64,000 nt of DNA from Liriodendron chinense (lineage: Eukaryota; Streptophyta; Magnoliopsida; Magnoliales; Magnoliaceae): NCBI GenBank assembly GCA_003013855.2, contig ML058507.1, positions 3,782,001-3,846,000 of the forward strand, given 5' to 3'. Positions 12,037 to 23,439 of this stretch are shown here, in pieces. The position numbers were made by a program, and so were the translations under genes. Below the pieces are notes generated by a model. The model searched no databases. It saw nothing but the letters and a program-made list of their open reading frames with translations, and was not told the DNA's origin. Positions within the stretch are counted from its first letter, which is position 1; each line of letters begins with the position of its first letter.

Positions 12037-12044
12037 TTTTATAC
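12037..12044 (-). promoter_or_regulatory. TATA box of LTR C
   Basis: GTATAAAAC on the minus strand, about 1.55 kb from the inferred LTR start at 13587, followed by the purine-rich leader. Motif and position only. Confidence 0.4.
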
Positions 12045-13587
12045 ACTACCCTAGACGTGTTTGGACGGTCCAAGATGGACTTGGATGGCCTGTGTTTGCG
12101 GTAATACAACTAGACCGAAGGTGGTGGAGCTTGAGTTGGAGAAGGCTTCCGTTTTCGTTTCTTGCAGACAAAGTCCCAAGTGAGACATTGGAAACCTAGG
12201 TGGGGTCCACATGAACCCCCGGAATAAGTCTGGTCCGCCCATGCAGAGCAACGGACCGGATCTTGGGATCTTTTAGTTTGGAAAAGACTGGATTGGCGAC
12301 CGTTGTGAAAGAAACTCAAGGGGACCCCATGCGTGGGTTAGAGGAAGAGAATGGACGGTTCGGATCTTAGATGTGGGGCCCACAGACGGACGGCGTGGAT
12401 GTGCGGACGGACAGCATCCGTTCGCTGTTGCAGCGTCCAACGAAGAAGACGCTCGACTTCTTGAATACACGGTCAACGCACGTTGACCGAGAGGGATGAC
12501 GTGCACGTTGTGCACGTGGGTCCCACCGTGATGTATGTACAAAATCTGCTCCGCTCATCTGGTGTAGCACGATTACTTTAGACATGAGCTCAAAAATGAT
12601 CTAGATCCAATAATCATGTGGGTCACATGATGAGAGTTAGTGTGCTTCAGCCTCACTGTTAAAACCTTACGTTATTTCACATTTGTTTTTTTTAACAGAT
12701 TACTAGTGTATATATTTATATAATTCCAATTCTGCCCTTTCCTTTAGTATTGACTTCCAACACCTGTACCAATCGCATATACCATCATTTTTCGGCGAAA
12801 CTTCCCCAAGGCCTGTCATTTTTCGCGCTCTTTATACTGGTTAAGTTTGGGACTTGATCTCTTACAGATGAACAAGATACCTTTTTAGTGGTCCATCACA
12901 CTCCGTGATCTAAAGTGATAGTTGTACATATCCAATAGGAAATTTAACCGGTAGCCTTGGTATTTATCATATGATTTTCGAAATGATCGGTTCAGTTTGT
13001 TATTTGGGTGGCCCAATTAGCGGATATGAATTCGATGGATGGTTATATGAAAGGCTAATTTTTTTTCTAATTAGATTTTTATGTTCTTAAGCACAAGTAT
13101 GACTTATTGTACGGTCAGTTTCTTAAACTAATATTCGTAATATGGTCTTTGGATGACCTATTGGTAAGACATATACACCGTCAAACTTTAATGACTTATC
13201 CACTCATGAAATTTCATCAGATCACAATTTTGATGGTAGGTTAAGCATATCAATGTATGATAAATAAGATGAATTGATCAGAATGTTAAATTGATTTATG
13301 TATGAGCGGCTATGGAGATCAAGGGGTTTAGTTTACTATGATCGGCTTGTTTAAAATCGAGGTGGACGGTTAGATATTCCTACCTAGCAATGATAGATCA
13401 TTCTAACGGTCCGTCTATTGACTTAACTAAGTACACTAAGTTTTTAAAGTCTTAAAAGTGTTAGAATACGTATAAAAGTGTGATGTGTGTGTATGTGTAT
13501 GAACGACGCGGCCTAAAATTTAAATTTTAATGTGTGAACTATAACACTCGTGTATCTACTCGTGTACTAAATTTTCGGGGTATTACA

Positions 13588-14700
13588 CTTTTAGTCGGAT
13601 ACATCATAGGTAGGGCAAAGAGAATCCCTTCTTGTAAAGGAAATCTCCCAGAAGTGTGTACCGAGCTGAACAGTATCAAATCTTTCGGGCTTCTGATTTA
13701 TTCTTGGGGAGCTCGCCCTATCACAAATATTGGATGATCGGATCCATCCAACATGGTTTGTCATTTATGGGGAGAGTCTCATTTTCTTCTAACAGTTTCA
13801 CGCTTGATTTTGGCAGGAATTCAATCGGGACTGTCCTAGCGAGGTCAGTATCAATGGTTAATGCCAATCGGGGTAGGGAGTCTGCGTTGGCGTTCTCTGA
13901 TCGGGAGACCTACTCAATTTCACAGTTTTTTATTGTTCGATAATTTCTTGAACCTTTCTTAGGTATGCAATCATTTTCTTGCCTTTGGTTTGGTACTCGT
14001 GTTTACCTAGTTGACCACCAGTTGCAAGTTGCTGTAAATTTTTAGTCATTGAGCTCCCATGGCCTTGGCTAGTAGGAGACCTGCCACGAGAGCTTCATAC
14101 TCAGCTTCATTGTTGGACGCCCAAAAATTGAATCTCAAGGTGTACTTGATCTGAATGAGGTCGAAGAGCTTAAAATCAGCCCTACCCCGCTTCCTTGTGC
14201 GTTAGAGGACCCGTCAATGTGGAGGGTCCACATCGACAGGCTCTAGCCCTCTTACTTGTCCTTGTTCCTGGGCGAGACTTCTGTTGAGTAAATGAATTCT
14301 ACTATGAAGTCCATGATAGCATGTCCCTTGATGGCAGTATGGGGACAGTAATGAATGTCGAATTCATCAAGCTCGATCGCCCATTTGGCGAGCCAACCTG
14401 ATGCCTTTAACTTCTGTAACACTTGGTGGAGGGGTTAGTTGGTTGGAATGATGATTGTGTGGGCTTGGAAATATGGTCTCAGTCATCACAACAATGTGAT
14501 AAGGGCCAATGTTAATTTCTCAATACGTAGGTAACGTGTTTCAAACTTAACCATGACATAACTCGTGTAGTAGACAGGTCGCTGGATGCCCTCTTCTTCC
14601 CTAAATAGGGTTGAGCTTACCGTTGTCGGCGAGATAACCAAGTACAATGTCAACTCTTCCTTAGTAAGCGATTTTGAGAGTAATGGAGGGGACTCGAGGT
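13588..14700 (-). pseudogene. RNase H remnant of element A
   Basis: Minus-strand frames give the archaeal-type RNase H segment ASNNEAEYEALVAGL near 14100, followed by a degenerate connection to integrase. Upstream on the minus strand (14340-14700) is the tail of the classical gypsy RNase H. Two RNase H modules in a row mark the Tat lineage. Several stops and frameshifts interrupt it. It would degrade the RNA strand of the RNA:DNA hybrid during reverse transcription. Confidence 0.7.
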
Positions 14701-15824
14701 ACTACTTTACCTCTTGGAACGCTTGCTCACACTCCTTGGTCCAGGTCGACTTTTTGGTACCCCTTAGCTGCTTGAAGAAGGGTAAGCACTTGTTTGTGGA
14801 TCTAGAAACAAACCTGTTCAGCGCTGCCACCCGACCCGTGAGGCGTCGAATATCCTTTATCGTGCTTGGGGAGCTCATGTTAAGAAAAAGCTCTGATTTT
14901 TTCAGGGTTGACTTCAATTCCCCATTGGTTGACTATGAAGCCCGAAAATTTTTCTAAGCTGACACCGAAGGCGCTCTTACTCGGGTTGAGCTTCATGCCA
15001 TATCTTCTCAGTATACTGAACATCTCACGAAGGTCAGCTAGATAGTCTTGCTCTTTGGCGCTTTTCACTAACATGTCGTCAACGTAAAATTCCATAGTCT
15101 TTCCAATCCAGTCGATGAATATTTTGTTGATGAGCCTTTGGTACGTGACTCCTACATTCTTCAATTCGAAGGGCATAACCTTCTGAAAGTATAGGCCATG
15201 ATCAGTGATGAAGGCAGTTTTTTGCTTATTCAGTTGATGCATGCAAATCTGGATGTAGCCGGAGTATGCATCTATAAAACTGAGGAGTTCGTATCTGGCC
15301 ATAGTGTCAACCAGTTGGTCGATTCAGGACAGTGGAAAGATTTCCTTGGGACATGCCTTGTTGAGGTCAATATAGTCCACGTAGACTCTCCACTTGCCAT
15401 TGGCCTTCCTGACAAGGATAACGTTGGCGAGCTACTCTAGATAGGTAACCTCTTCGATAAAGTCTGCTCGAAGAAGCTTGGTGACCTCTTCCCCTATAAC
15501 AGTGTATCGTTCTACATCAAAGGCTCACCTCTTTTGTCTTACAAGTCTGTGGTGGGGGTCCACGTTGAGTCTGTGAACCATGACAGAGGGGTCTATAACG
15601 GGCATGTCTTGGTGGGTCCAAGAAAATATGTCGGCATGTTCCCTCAGAAGATCAGTCATTTGGGCTTGGAGTTGGGGTCCGAGCATGGAGTCGATCTGCA
15701 CGGTCTTCGTCGAATCCTCGTTGGAGAGCTGTATGGATACTATGTCCTCAACCGGGGAGCCTCTTTCCAAATTCTCCACTCTAAGATCTAAGTTAGGGAC
15801 TTGCATGACTTGGGGCTCTTGCAT
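14701..15824 (-). pseudogene. Reverse transcriptase remnant of element A
   Basis: Two long open stretches remain. The segment 15824-15525 holds the N-terminal linker with FSWTHQDMPVIDPSVMVHRL. The segment 15302-14880 holds the palm with FIDAYSGY, MPFELKNV and the catalytic YVDD (residues 73-76 of that piece). The thumb/connection follows at 14917-14702 (LTGRVAALNRFVSR). Frames change near 15300-15530 and around 14880-14917. The family motif MPFGLKN reads MPFELKN here. Confidence 0.85.
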
Positions 15825-16450
15825 TTTTCCTTGGAGGGCAATCTTATAGCATTTTTGAGCTTCTTTCTGATCGCCCCTAACACGGTTGACTCCTTAACTC
15901 GTTGAGAACTTTTATGATGAGATGATCGATTGATAGCACAACTCGTATCATGTCTAAGAATGGTCAGCTGATGACAGCGTTGTAGATTGATGAGGTGTCT
16001 ACTACTAAAAAATCAACCATGCGGGTGACTTGGTAGGGGGCTTCACTAGTGATGACCAACAGCACAATGCTTCCTTTTGGCATCATTATTTCTCTAACAA
16101 ATCTAATCAAGGGTGTTTAAAGTGGTCGAGTCAGGATCTTTCGATCCCCATCTTGTCGAAAGCTGAGGCATGCAAGATGTCGGCCGAGCTGTCGTTGTCA
16201 ACCAATATCCTGTGCATATTGAGGTTCGCGATAATCATTGTGATGACCATCACGTCATCATGAAGGTGATGGACCACCATGCATCTTCTTCGGTGAACGT
16301 GATCATATATGACTTGATCTTGGACTCTTTTGTGGGTTGACTGGTGAGGTTAATTTGACATATCTCTTTGTTAGACTAGATGCTCCGAGCATGAGCTTTT
16401 CGTGCCAGGTTGAATTCACCTCCGTCGACAGGTCCTCCGAAGATGGTTTA
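15825..16450 (-). pseudogene. Aspartic protease remnant of element A
   Basis: The minus strand near 16185-16215 reads VDNDSSADIL, the counterpart of VDTGSSADIL in element E. The active-site Thr-Gly has become Asn-Asp, so the enzyme would be inactive. The downstream pattern (MPKGSIVLLVI, FLVVDTSSIYNAVIS) matches the protease body of element E. It lies between gag and reverse transcriptase as expected. Confidence 0.7.
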
Positions 16451-18017
16451 GATCTCTCTTACCAGCTCATTGCTCATGTTATTTTCTTACCCCCCCTTGC
16501 TTAGGAGGGGACGCGTCGACTTGGTGTTTGTCGATGTAATCTTAGAGGAATCCCTTCCGGACGAGGGACTTAATCTACTACTTCAGATCAAAGTAATCCA
16601 CAGTGTTATGGCCATAGTCCTTGTGGAAGAGGCAATATTTGGATTTATTCCTTTTCTCCAAATTGGACCTTAATTTCCTGGGGTTCTCAAGTAATTTTTC
16701 TCCTTAATCTCTATGAACATCTGTTCAATGGAGGTCTTCAGAGGAGTGTATTACTCGAACCCGGGGACAGGGGCTTTGGGTGGTTCGGATGAACCACCCA
16801 TGTTGTCCTCTTTTCTCTGCTTTGGATCGAAGCTCATTTCTTCTTTCGAATCATTTCGTTTCTTGTTTTTGGCCAAGCTATTCTCGCCATGTTGGGCATT
16901 GATGAGGTCCTTGACATTAGAATACGTCTGTGCCCTATTCAAGAGATCTGACAGGGTCTTTGAAGGATTCATGCTGAGAGAATGGAGGAGCTTCTCGGGT
17001 CTTAATCCGCCCATGAGACTTGTGAGGGCAATCTTCTCGGAGCAGTTCTTCACCTGAACGACTTCGACGTTGAATCAGACTATATAGTCCTTCAAGGACT
17101 CGTCGCTACTTTGCTTTATGGTCAGAAGGTGAGTCATTGGTTTCCACACACCCTTTCCCCCAATGAACTGGGTGGCAAAGGCTCTGCTCAGTTGGTTGAA
17201 TGTAAAGATGGACTTTGGCTGCAAACCTTGGAACCACATCTAGGCCGCATCGGAGAGCATTAAGGGGAACACTTTACACATGATGGGCCCAGTGGCGCCG
17301 TGTATCTCCATCCATACCCTGAAGTTTTCCAAGTGCTCGGTGGGGTCGCCTACATCCAAATATTGTTTGATGTTGGGCATCTTGAACCCGATGGGCAAGC
17401 GTTCTACCATGATATCGTCCGTGAACGATGGTTTGGTCTCCTCAAGGAGGGCGTTTATGGACACTAGGGCCTTGGATCAGTACTTTTACTTCATGTCGTT
17501 GAGTTGGCCCCAGAGTTCTTCAATTTTTGCCTCCCATGAAGACGAGCTTTTTGCAGTTTTCTAGATGGTTTTGCCTTTTTAAGCTCAACATTTTTCCTCG
17601 AGGGTATGACATAAGTTGGAGGCATCGAGCTCAAGGGCTGAATGTTCTCGACTAGGGATGGCCCGACTGGCGCGATTGTTGTCACCCTGTTAGGGGTTTC
17701 TGTAGTTCGTCCTTGTAGCGGTTGGGTTTGTCTATCTTCATGATATTGCTCTGATGCTCCCTCCTGAGAATCAGCAGGCTGCGAAGCTACCTCGCCCTCT
17801 ACAAACGCTGAGATGCGTGCCAACTGTGCGGCCATGTTCCCATATTGTTCCTCGAGGACAGCAAGGTAAGATTTCTACTTCTGAGACCTTGGTTGACTAC
17901 TAGTCAAAGAAGGCTATGGAGAATCTGGTTGGAAGCTTGTCGAACCTGTTCTTCTGCGGCAGGGTCCCACTGGGAGGCCTTGGCAATAACGTATGTCTTT
18001 CGCTTGGTTTTAGCCAT
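16451..18017 (-). pseudogene. Gag remnant of element A
   Basis: Start codon at 18017 (MAKTKRKTY). Pieces follow at 17835-17491, at 17464-17240 (MPNIKQYLDVGDPTEHLENF) and at 17053-16751. Then comes a zinc-knuckle remnant near 16600-16660 reading CLFHKDYGHNTVDY, in which the last cysteine of C-X2-H-X4-H-X4-C is tyrosine. The middle segment matches the capsid region of element E. A stop lies near 17908, and further stops and frameshifts follow. Gag would form the particle around the element RNA. Confidence 0.8.
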
Positions 18018-18103
18018 CAGGATAGGCTAATAAAAAAACCAAGTTTTTCCCGTTAATGCTAGACGATGAGAACACAATCTATGTCGCGTTCCGACAAATA
18101 ACG
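18018..18103 (-). other. Leader of element A next to a disrupted primer-binding region
   Basis: In element A this leader should be joined to the 5' LTR at 30602. LTR B2 and element E now separate them by 12.5 kb. The bases beside the LTR (30596-30605) read on the minus strand as a TTGGCGTCG-like primer-binding site. Confidence 0.45.
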
Positions 18104-19327
18104 TGTTAGTGCACTTTTTTGTGGCATACTAGTGCACCTTATTTGTCAATTACATAGGTCAATGAGTTTAGGTGTTGGTTGAGCTTAAAGAAAATGAAGA
18201 TCGAAGACTCAAGTGGACCTGCTGCATTAAGGAAGAAGAAACAGGTAAATGAGATGCCTTGGTGAGCCTTGAACCTTAAACCTAAACTAAAACTAAACCT
18301 CTAGATGGCTTGAACCTACAGGCATACTTTTAATCTTCTTAGATTGGCCTTAGGTGTCCCAAAAGATGACCCAAAGATAGGCTTAAGAGGTTGCATGAGC
18401 TGTTGGAAATACGACAAACCAAACAACAGAATTCATATGTCTGCTGACTGGTCACAGGCCATGGTCGACCGGTCGTCAGAGGCCAGAATGTGACAACGAG
18501 CAAGACAAGTCCCTGCCCATTTTCAAACCGGTCACCCGACCGATCGATGGGTTTGTCCGACTGGTCGATCGATTGGTCGGCAAAGGCTAAGTTGGGATAG
18601 CAACATTGATCAGTCCAGGGCCATTTCAGACTGGTCGTGGCTTAATGACCGACCGATCGAGGACCCCTTAGAATGGTCGGTCGATCGGTCGGTAACTAGC
18701 CATTGGTTGCTGTTTTATGTTCGTTTGAGCTTTTACTCTATATATTTACTGCCCGATTTTTTGGGTTCTTAGAAAGAATTTAGTGTATTAGAAGCCACCC
18801 TCATTGCCCATACCATTAGGCTCTAATCCTAACTATTTCAAGCCATCTTCCTTGTATTTGATCACAAGATGGATCATTCAAGGCTCATATGAAGATGAAG
18901 TTGTTCTCTCTTGATCTCTAGATATTTTAGGCACCTTGACCATAGGTATATCCTTAGTCTAAATCTCTCTAGAGATCCAATTAGATGAAATTCCTCTAGT
19001 TAACCAAATCCTATTAGTTATAGATAATTCCTACCACCTCCCATCACCTTGATCATCTCTTGAAGATCATATGTAAGGTAATTGATCGTTGGAGCTGAGG
19101 CCTTGGCAAAGCATTTATAACAAGATCAGCGGAGCACCGGGGATCTGATTGAAGTACGAGAGAGTAGAGATCAAGCAACCCAAGAGGCGCTAAACAAGGG
19201 ACTCATTCAACAAGTAAGTGTCAAGTTTGAAAGTCCATTACACTCTTTATGTTTGTTGGATAGAGTGTGAGAGTTTGTTTACAAACTCGATCCAGGCTCA
19301 TTTGTCGAACCTTGGCTCATTAGTTGA

Positions 19328-20065
19328 TGTTTACGTCGATTTTTGTAACAGGATCCTCCAAAAGGTTACCTTCTCTCCAAGAGATTTCTTACTTGGACCT
19401 GAAAAAAAACAGAAAGCAATTTAGGGTGGCTGGCGTCCAGCCGTTAGCCCTCCGATGCTTAAATTAGATAGGATGAGGTTGAAAAGAGAAGGAATGATCA
19501 ATCGGAGTTAAAGATTGAGTATCATGTACCTTTATCATTAGTATAGTCATCTATTTATACAGATCTCAATGATCCAATCCACTACGCAAGCTGTTAGATT
19601 AACACTGATTTCATGGGATAGGGAGCTTATCCCGCTTAATCCTTGAATAAAGATGTAGTCAAAACATCCTAGACGTCTAGTTGATTACGTCTCTGGATAT
19701 TCGGAGCTAAGAATAGATATAAACCAAAACCGGCCTATACGGGCTGCTGGTACTAGTAGATGAAGGCCTTTCACATCAGAAGTCATGAACCACGATCATT
19801 CAGATGCTGGGGGCTGCTCATATCTAGAGTGCTTGTATTTAACATACGGAATGCGACCCCTTCTGTCGAGCCCGAGCTGAGCTGCTCGCATTCTGGATGC
19901 GCGACTCCTTTTGTCGAGCCCGAGTTGAGCTGCTCGCATTCTGGATGTGCGACTCCTTTTGTCGAGCCCGAGCTGAGCTGCTCGCATTCTGGATGTGCGA
20001 CTCCTTTTGTCGAGCCCGAGCTGAGCTGCTCGCATTCCTTTTACACGCCAAACTTATCTACAACA
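19328..20065 (-). repeat. 3' LTR of element E (left)
   Basis: 738 bp, TG...CA. Minus-strand TATA box (GTATAAATAG) at 19551-19560. It contains four 48-bp repeat units (19851-20038), one fewer than the right LTR. Confidence 0.92.
19851..20038. repeat. Four 48-bp hairpin-capable units in the left LTR of E
   Basis: Each unit starts TGCGAC and ends GCTCGCA, so TGCGA can pair with TCGCA. An inner CGAGC/GCTCG pair lies around GAGCTGAGC. Related units occur at 22879-23016. The apparent ORFs across them (repeating AAQLGLDKRS) are artefacts. Confidence 0.85.
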
Positions 20066-20083
20066 GATGTCCCCCAAAACCCT
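20066..20083 (-). other. Polypurine tract of element E
   Basis: The minus strand reads AAGGGTTTTGGGGGACATC-like purine-rich sequence directly beside the 3' LTR, where plus-strand DNA priming is expected. Confidence 0.6.
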
Positions 20084-20466
20084 TGGCGTTAAGAAGCTAT
20101 GCCAAAGGTTTTGTTTGTATGTGTAGCTGGCGGCTGGGAGAGAGTGCGCATGATTCTGCATTTATGATAGCCAGCTTTACGCAGCCTTTTCTGCCGTAAG
20201 GAATGAGGCGTCGGTCGCCACGTATCTCCGTATTTAATGCTAGTGCCCGTTCGTATATCGTGCCGGATGAGAAGCTACCGCGTGTCCACCAAATCAAACG
20301 GAATGATTGCGTCTAAATATCAAATCCTGCAGAAACTCTTCCATTTTCGAATTCTATCTGCTGCGGAGCTTTTCTTCTTTCTCCTTCTTTGTTTTCAGAG
20401 CAAAAACCTCTTTGCAGAGGTATTCTTCCTTCTTACTTACTTCTCCCATCTCACTTTTTCCTTGTA

Positions 20467-22486
20467 ATGGGGGAGGTCTCTGATGAAGAGATTGTTCCTT
20501 TGGGAGACGAAACCCTGGATTCTTCTGAATCCAACAACGCCAGAGTACCGGTTGGGAGATATTTCGCCTCCGGTTACTCCTCCATATTGACGGAGGAAAG
20601 GCTTTCTAGCCTTAGAGAGACATATCCGGTCCCAGACTCTATTTCGTTCAGATTACCTGGGAGAGGGGAGACAGCCGATGCACCACCACCAGGGTGCGTG
20701 GCTTTTTATGAGTATTTTTTCAAAGTGGGCGTGCGTCTTCCCCTCCACCCTTTCATACGAAATTTCCTTCGTCTCTACAAAATTGCCCCGGGCCAACTAA
20801 TAGTTAATGGCTGGCGGGTGCTTTTAAGAGCTTTTGTCCTCTGGAAGCAAGCGGGTAACGATGAGTTAACCGCTGAGGAGTTTTTAAGGTTATTTCAGCT
20901 GAAGAAGGCGCCAGCTAGCGAGGGTTGGTACTACCTATGCTTCTGGCACCGGAATAACTTTATCTTGGGAAACCCTTCTTCCAACTGCCCGGGGTGGAGA
21001 AAAAAGTGGTTCTATATCTCCGGCAACTGGGAGTCCGAAATGGGCTCCGACCCCAAAGGCCATAACGTTAATCGCCATTTTGGCGAAGGTGGGTTAAATG
21101 TTTGTTTATCTGTTTGAAAGAAACAATGCCTTTGCTCCATGACGATTTAATGTGCCTTCTTTTTTTCTCGTAGGGATCCCAACTGGTGTGAAGCCAAACT
21201 TGCGAGGAGGACTCAACAAGAAGTTAGTTAGAGTCTACAAACTCCCTGCAGCTACACGCCACATCAACGTTGCATTAGAACCTCGTTATCTCTGTGCGGC
21301 GGGTCTCATCTTTCGAGAAGAGATGACAAACGTTGGAGATAAGAGAGGTACACTGGGGGTACTTCCCCGTCTGAAGGGTACGACCTCGAAGAGGCAAAAG
21401 AAAACCACGAGGGGTCCTTCAAATGCGCCTGCTCCAGCAGAGGGGTCTGTTCGCGGCGCACAATCGCATGTGGCTACACCGGGAGGGGTCGCTACGACCT
21501 CTCGTATGACCGCGACCCCTCCGGTCAATGCGACCCCTCTATCAACTGCGACCCCTCCGGCTGACATTCATGGTCAGCCAATTATCGAAGTTGTCGATAA
21601 CTCGCCGAAAGGCGATCGAAGAGGAGGAGGACTCCCTCTAAAGGGAGCTACGTGCGAGCCTGCTATTGCTCGTGAGTTGCTGACACCCGCTTTGGGTATA
21701 ACGGGTGCTCGCGAGGCGGGCCCGAAGGAGATGGTTGTGGCCCAACCTTCTGGGTCGGGAACTTTTGTCATCCCACCGCACTTGCATCCAATATGCGAGT
21801 TCATGTTTGACAAAATATCTCCTAACTCCTTCGGAGGCCTCCCCGAACCGAGCCTAGAAGCTCTCTCCACCGATATCGGGGTGAGATTACTACAGGTAAC
21901 CAACCTTATACCGTCTTTCCTTATTTTTTTATTACTAATATGGCAGGTTGCTCTGATTTTTCTCTTCTCCCCCCTTTTTTTATAGAGCCTGGATCTCACG
22001 CTTCGAGTCAGACGTGACATCGAAGCAGCCCACCGCAGCGTGGAGGATGCGGAGAAGAAGAAGACGATGGAAGCTAAGGTCCAAGGGCGGGACCGTTTGG
22101 TGAAGGCTTTGGAAGCCCAAATCGCCAAGCTGGACGAAGAAAAGAGGATTCTCTTTGTCAAAATTCAATCAATGACTAATCGCTTTCAGTCACTGGATCT
22201 CCAACTCGCGAAGCTTCAAGAACTTCATACTAAGAGCGAGAGGGAGAGGGAGATCTTCCGCCAAGACAAGATCCAGCTTGAAGAGCAGCTCAAGGACGCT
22301 CGGACCAAGCTCGAGGAGGCCCAGCAGCGACTTAACCAGCTGAAGGATGACTCCATCTACTGGGAAGAGGAGCGGGTGGCTCTCGTCCAGATGGTATCCG
22401 ACGAGGGCCCTCGCGCAGTCCAGGAATTTCGAACCTCTCAACTTTATGACGAGGAGCGATATGAAGCGTATATCACTGGTCAGTGA
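20467..22486 (+). CDS. Antisense ORF of element E: Transposase_28-like domain plus coiled coil, three exons
   Basis: Inferred structure: exon 1 20467-21088, intron 21089-21173 (GT..TAG after a T-rich tract), exon 2 21174-21895, intron 21896-21985 (GTAACC..TATAG), exon 3 from 21986. The splices keep one frame and give about 614 residues. The start MGEVSDEEIV was chosen because the in-frame upstream Met precedes only hydrophobic leader-like sequence. Residues about 45-205 (LPLHPFIRNFL, APGQL, NGWRVL, FILGNPSS) resemble the Pfam 'putative gypsy type transposon' family PF04195, from memory. Low-complexity Thr/Pro/Ala-rich sequence with ATPPVNATPLSTATPP repeats follows, then a long coiled coil in exon 3. 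After 22486 the reading continues only with a one-base shift and past a TAG near 22508, to a TGA at 22686-22688, so the last ~66 codons are lost. It runs opposite to gag-pol. Function unknown; such ORFs are known in Tat elements. Confidence 0.7.
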
Positions 22487-22688
22487 TTTTGCGGTCAGAG
22501 TTATGTAGCAGATCGCTCCGACCTTTAATGTTGAGGAGTTCGACAGGATGGCTTTCGAGGTTGCAGTTAGAGAACGAGCTGCCGCTAAGAATGAAGTCGC
22601 CGGAGCTACAGATGTTGCTCCTGCTCCCGAGACTGGTCCTGAAGCTGAGAGTCGCGAGCCTGCTCAAGAGGGGGATGACCAACCTTGA
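22487..22688 (+). pseudogene. Lost C-terminal tail of the antisense ORF
   Basis: Shifted by one base, the sequence from about 22480 continues as SDFAVRVM, a TAG, then IAPTFNVEEFDRMAFE and an acidic tail ending at TGA 22686-22688. The good reading after the break suggests a recent frameshift plus one nonsense change. Confidence 0.6.
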
Positions 22689-22696
22689 CTTTGTTG

Positions 22697-22860
22697 CCTT
22701 CCTTCGTCTATATCGTGTATTTTTGATATCTTTTTTTTTATATACTCTTGAAAAGAAATTTGTATGTAATGACTTGACCTTTTGGTCAATTATAATGAAC
22801 TTCCATTTCTTCAATGTTGTGTATTTTCCCTAGTTTTTATTTTTGCCTTGTGTCAATCAT
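22697..22860 (+). other. 3' flank of the antisense gene
   Basis: T-rich then AT-rich sequence with AATTATAATGAAC-like words, plausible as a plant 3' UTR and polyadenylation region for the plus-strand antisense transcript. No motif is decisive. Confidence 0.35.
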
Positions 22861-22878
22861 ATACTGACTCATTAGGGG

Positions 22879-23016
22879 ATGCGACCCCTTACTTCGAGCA
22901 CGAGCTGAGCTGCTCGCATTTAGGAGATGCGACCCCTTAATTCGAGCGCGAGCTGCGCTGCTCGCATTTAGGAGATGCGACCCCTTAATTCGAGCACGAG
23001 CTGAGCTGCTCGCATC
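22879..23016. repeat. Three ~49-bp hairpin-capable units, related to the E LTR units
   Basis: Each unit runs ATGCGACCCCTT to GCTCGCAT with the same CGAGCACGAGCTGAGCTG core as the LTR units at 19851 and 29560. ATGCGA pairs with TCGCAT. They sit just after the antisense gene and before the 99-bp repeats. Confidence 0.8.
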
Positions 23017-23106
23017 TAACTCATGAAAAATTGAATTAGACTCAATCCGGGGGTCGTATGACCGTGTCCGCCTTGAGATAGACTGGTCTATCGATTGAGA
23101 TTTTGA

Positions 23107-23408
23107 TTCCACCAAGGGCAGAAGATTGGTCAAGAGAGCACGTATGCTCTCTTCAGGGCTATTTTTGATCCATAGAATGGAGAAGCAACCAACTAGTAAT
23201 AATTTCAACCCTACCAAGGGTAGGCAATTGGCCAAGAGAATGTATATATTCTCTTCGGAGCTATTCGAGTCCAAGTAAATGGAGTAACGACCAAAAGATG
23301 GTTTTAACCCTACCAAAGGTAGGCGATTGGCCAAGAGAATGTATGTATTCTCTTCGGGGCTATTCGAGTCCAAGTAAATGGAGTAGCGACCAAAAGATGT
23401 CTTCAACC
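23107..23408. repeat. Three ~99-102-bp tandem units with covarying hairpins
   Basis: Units begin near 23107, 23211 and 23310. Each holds a perfect short palindrome (23132-23153, 23234-23255, 23333-23354). Unit 1 pairs AAGAGAGCA with TGCTCTCTT. Units 2 and 3 pair AAGAGAAT with ATTCTCTT, so a GC/GC step is replaced by AT/AT on both arms. The block lies between the integrase end and the antisense gene. Confidence 0.8.
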
Positions 23409-23439
23409 CTTAATTCATTCGAATATCGTTAAGAGTTAC

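Larger units (their letters stand above)
10376..13587 (-). repeat. Solo LTR C (3.2 kb) inside element-A pol
   Basis: The plus strand starts TGTCACGCCC and ends GGGTATTACA, so in minus orientation it runs TGTAATACCCC to GGCGTGACA, a common plant gypsy LTR form. A TATAAAAC box on the minus strand (12037-12044) supports minus orientation. Flanks are CCTCT and CTTTT, which differ by two C-to-T changes as expected for an old methylated 5-bp duplication. The element-A pol reading resumes on either side. The internal 3.2 kb has no retroviral ORF. Confidence 0.7.

Noticed and set aside
11697..12109. Lys/Arg-rich and Ser/Leu-rich ORFs
   Set aside because: Composition of a CT/TTC microsatellite.
19851..20038. 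CRISPR-like array of regular repeats
   Set aside because: Units are contiguous with no unique spacers, lie in a plant LTR, and have no cas genes nearby.
19796..20051. Repeating AAQLGLDKRS or NASSSARARQKES ORFs, also at 29505-29808
   Set aside because: Produced by the 48-bp LTR repeats being a multiple of three. No protein family and present in LTRs only.
21574..22161. 195-codon minus-strand ORF
   Set aside because: Shadow of exons 2-3 of the plus-strand antisense gene and crosses its intron.
22837..23406. 189-codon repetitive minus-strand ORF (LANRLPLVGLKPSFGRYS type)
   Set aside because: Its repeats follow the 99-bp tandem units and continue into the hairpin units. No family match. Left as a possibility only if copies show codon-level selection.
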